Assembly (NCBI GenBank): GCA_046483505.1
Contig: JAWODB010000185.1
Coordinates: 1-7,648, forward strand
Source of the DNA: BS750m-G62 sp046483505
GTDB lineage: Bacteria; Planctomycetota; Phycisphaerae; FEN-1346
Reading direction: 5' to 3'
DNA length: 7,648 nucleotides
The position numbers and the translations under genes are program-made. Below, one piece after another: positions 6,513 to 7,648 of this stretch (position 1 is the first letter of the stretch; each line of letters starts with the position of its first letter). The notes beneath the pieces are model-generated. The model was not told where the DNA came from. It did no database searches and worked only from the letters and a program-made list of their open reading frames with translations.

Positions 6513-6727
6513 TCACGCGACCCCTCTCGCGGGCTGCTTCGATGGCCTACCGCCGCACGGGCCCACCCCCACCTGGAAGCGGTGCACCTGGAGCCGGCCC
6601 GTATCGTCGTGAAACGAGCCGTACGTGTCATCGGCGTAGACGGCCGAGTTGCTTGCGTAATACCACGCGAGTCCCGGACGGAAGACGAACTGGTGGCGGG
6701 TATCCTGGAGCCGCCGGGTTTTGTCCC
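6513..6727 (-). pseudogene. Start-less protein-like fragment, possible remnant of an envelope gene
   Basis: Read on the minus strand from just after an in-frame TAA (6732-6730) to the TGA at 6515-6513, there are about 70 sense codons without any early ATG, GTG or TTG. The product has a natural-looking composition with GC-rich third positions: DTRHQFVFRPGLAWYYASNS, then AVYADDTYGSFHDD, then TGRLQVHRFQVGVGP. Alternating aromatic and polar residues recall outer-membrane beta-strands, but I do not recognise the family. The frame antisense to it is also open, as is common in GC-rich coding DNA. The fragment suggests that an intact gene once stood between the export operon and the histidine kinase. 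It could instead be a chance open frame. Nothing in the flanking frames restores a longer protein convincingly. Confidence 0.3.
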
Positions 6728-6977
6728 ATTATATCGGCATTCGGGGGCCCATCCTGCAATTGAAGCATTCGCGGGGTGCGCCTCCGTCCGGTGCCCATGC
6801 GGGACAATGGCTGAACTCTGTGCCGACGACGGCCGATACACCCTATGCGAGACGGTCCGTTTCGCGGGGCCAAGGCCGGGTTTGCTCGTTGCAGCGGAGA
6901 GAAACGGGGCCCGCCCTCGCCGCGCCGGACCGCCGGCGGCCGTCTGAACCGAGCATGATGGGGGCGGAACCGGGACC
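6728..6977. other. Intergenic stretch upstream of the histidine kinase
   Basis: I see no convincing gene in these 250 bases on either strand; the open frames give low-complexity Arg/Pro/Ala-rich products. The only notable signal is a perfect TATAAT on the minus strand (6733-6728), without a well-spaced -35 box (the nearest TTGCAG is 20 bases away). No clear plus-strand promoter for the kinase gene was found. An in-frame TGA at 6945-6947 ends any upstream extension of that gene. Confidence 0.5.
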
Positions 6978-7648
6978 ATGGCATCCTGCCCGTGGCTGAT
7001 TCCGGCGATGGCGCTCTTCCCGTTGGCCGTGACGCCGGCCGACTGGCTGAGCCTGGCCCTCGGCCTCGCGGCGGCGGGCGTGGCGGCGGGTGCGGCCCTC
7101 GTCTATCGACGTCGGCTGAGGCGGACGCGGGCTGAACTCCGCCACCTGCGCGGCCGGGTCAACGTCCTCGTCCAGGACCTGGACCGGGCCAAGCGGCGGA
7201 CGCGGACCCTGGCCGTCATGGCCAAGAGCGCCAAGGCCGTCCGCAACGAGTTCCTCTCGAGCATCAGCCACGAGGTCCGGACCCCCATGAACACGATCAT
7301 GGGGATGACGGACCTGGCCCTCTCGGCCGACCTGGACGCGAAGCCGCGGCGGTACCTGGAACGGGTCCGCGCCGCCGGCGACGCCCTTCTCGGCCTGCTG
7401 AACGACCTGCTGGACCTCTCGAAGATCCATGCCCGCCGGCTGCGGCTGGACGTCCAGGACTTCCGACTCCGCGACTGTATCGCCGACGTCGTGGGCCGGC
7501 ACTCGAACGCCAGGCCCTTCTGCTCGGCCCGGACGCGGTACCGGCCCACGACGTCGGCGATACAGTCGCGGAGTCGGAAGTCCTGGACGTCCAGCCGCAG
7601 CCGGCGGGCATGGATCTTCGAGAGGTCCAGCAGGTCGGTCAGCAGGCC
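6978..7648 (+). CDS. Membrane-anchored sensor histidine kinase, N-terminal part (disrupted by fold-back)
   Basis: The frame opens at ATG 6978, with purine-rich GGGGGCGGAA upstream and an in-frame TGA at 6945 excluding longer starts, and remains open to the window end. Residues 1-25 are weakly hydrophobic and about 26-45 form a membrane helix (LALGLAAAGVAAGAALVY), followed by an Arg-rich cytosolic flank and a coiled linker (48-85). The HisKA dimerisation domain has NEFLSSISHEVRTPMNTIMG with His98 as the phospho-acceptor, then LLNDLLDLSKIHARRLRLDV, typical of hybrid-type kinases. Kinase-like sequence stops at residue 174 (base 7499). Beyond it the plus-strand frame is Ser/Arg-rich nonsense derived from an inverted copy. 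No catalytic ATP-binding domain is present in the window. Diverging from the export operon, it may regulate it, but that is inference; sensor input is not evident. Confidence 0.8.
   Translation, partial: MASCPWLIPAMALFPLAVTPADWLSLALGLAAAGVAAGAALVYRRRLRRTRAELRHLRGRVNVLVQDLDRAKRRTRTLAVMAKSAKAVRNEFLSSISHEVRTPMNTIMGMTDLALSADLDAKPRRYLERVRAAGDALLGLLNDLLDLSKIHARRLRLDVQDFRLRDCIADVVGRHSNARPFCSARTRYRPTTSAIQSRSRKSWTSSRSRRAWIFERSSRSVSR
7392..7648. repeat. Long near-perfect inverted repeat (fold-back), 108-bp arms, 41-bp spacer
   Basis: Bases 7392-7499 and 7541-7648 are reverse complements at 107 of 108 positions; the one difference is A7402 against G7638, giving Asn versus Thr in the encoded kinase segment. 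The spacer is 7500-7540, and the repeat reaches the window edge, so its true length is unknown. The arms are kinase coding sequence, not a transposon end or terminator. Confidence 0.95.
7502..7648 (-). pseudogene. Inverted partial copy of the histidine kinase
   Basis: Read inward from 7648 on the minus strand, the frame repeats the kinase segment (GLLTDLLDLSKIHARR through DCIADVVGR) and then carries on across the spacer as YRVRAEQKGLAFE. That is what normally follows HisKA in this family (an A-x-x-KGL element before the ATPase domain). The minus strand therefore holds the more authentic continuation, and the plus-strand gene is broken at 7499/7500. After about 7502 the minus frame runs into the antisense of arm 1 and stops making sense. 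Confidence 0.6.

Noticed and set aside
6364..6516. 50-codon minus-strand frame starting GTG 6516, overlapping the fragment's stop (GTGA) and preceded by GAGAGGGG
   Set aside because: The first 15 or so residues look plausible, but the rest is Gly/Arg/Pro-rich, and it ends just before the distal promoter. I do not consider it supported as a gene, though it could be the frame-shifted tail of the fragment.
6600..6947. Plus-strand open frame ending at 6947, just before the histidine kinase
   Set aside because: Its better-looking part is exactly codon-antisense to the minus-strand fragment, which has the more GC-rich third positions; no start or ribosome site was found.
7502..7648. Plus-strand extension of the histidine kinase after residue 174
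   Set aside because: The sequence is the reverse complement of the gene's own earlier part, so the Ser/Arg-rich translation is not real kinase sequence.
1..7648. CRISPR array, tRNA, rRNA, insertion sequence, toxin-antitoxin or defence genes
   Set aside because: No regularly spaced direct repeats, cloverleaf sequences, transposase motifs or short toxin-like pairs were seen by reading both strands.

Overview
The window is GC-rich and gene-dense. It carries one end of an exopolysaccharide synthesis and export locus of the kind linked to exosortase/PEP-CTERM systems. A lipoprotein export porin with a clear lipobox implies a cell with an outer membrane. The GC bias, the PEP-CTERM-type families and the style of the P-loop kinase fit an environmental Planctomycetota-like bacterium, but this assignment is inference from family resemblance.

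Minus strand, in transcription order (right to left): a Wza-type polysaccharide export lipoprotein (6118-5210), a Wzz/GumC chain-length protein (5190-3451), an ExeA-like AAA ATPase of the PEP-CTERM-locus type (3441-2581), a CpsD/Wzc-like P-loop tyrosine-kinase-type protein (2571-1693), a 102-bp gap, a GT4-type glycosyltransferase of the PEP-CTERM/EpsH1-associated type (1590-310), and the start of an unrecognised membrane protein (313 to beyond position 1). The first four genes are tightly packed. Two of their ribosome binding sites are built on the preceding stop codon (TAAGGA, TAAGGG), which points to one operon with coupled translation. Wza, Wzz and the kinase-like protein would form the envelope-spanning export and length-control machine, with the glycosyltransferase supplying sugar transfer. 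No exosortase, polymerase or flippase is visible.

Positions 6119-6977 separate this operon from a divergent plus-strand gene. The part next to wza holds two sigma70-like promoters and several small inverted repeats in what would be a leader of about 190 nt. Farther away is a start-less stretch with protein-like composition (6727-6513), probably a gene remnant.

The plus-strand gene from 6978 encodes the front of a membrane-anchored hybrid-type sensor histidine kinase (one membrane helix, coiled linker, HisKA with the phospho-accepting His). It is disrupted at 7499/7500 by a fold-back: 7392-7499 and 7541-7648 are inverted copies matching at 107 of 108 bases around a 41-bp spacer. The spacer continues the kinase protein only when read on the minus strand. 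This is best explained as an inverted chimera at a contig end, or less likely a very recent inverted duplication. I see no strong evidence for a wholly new system. The more unusual points are the fold-back, the leader, the domain variations in Wza, Wzz and the kinase, and the unrecognised membrane protein.
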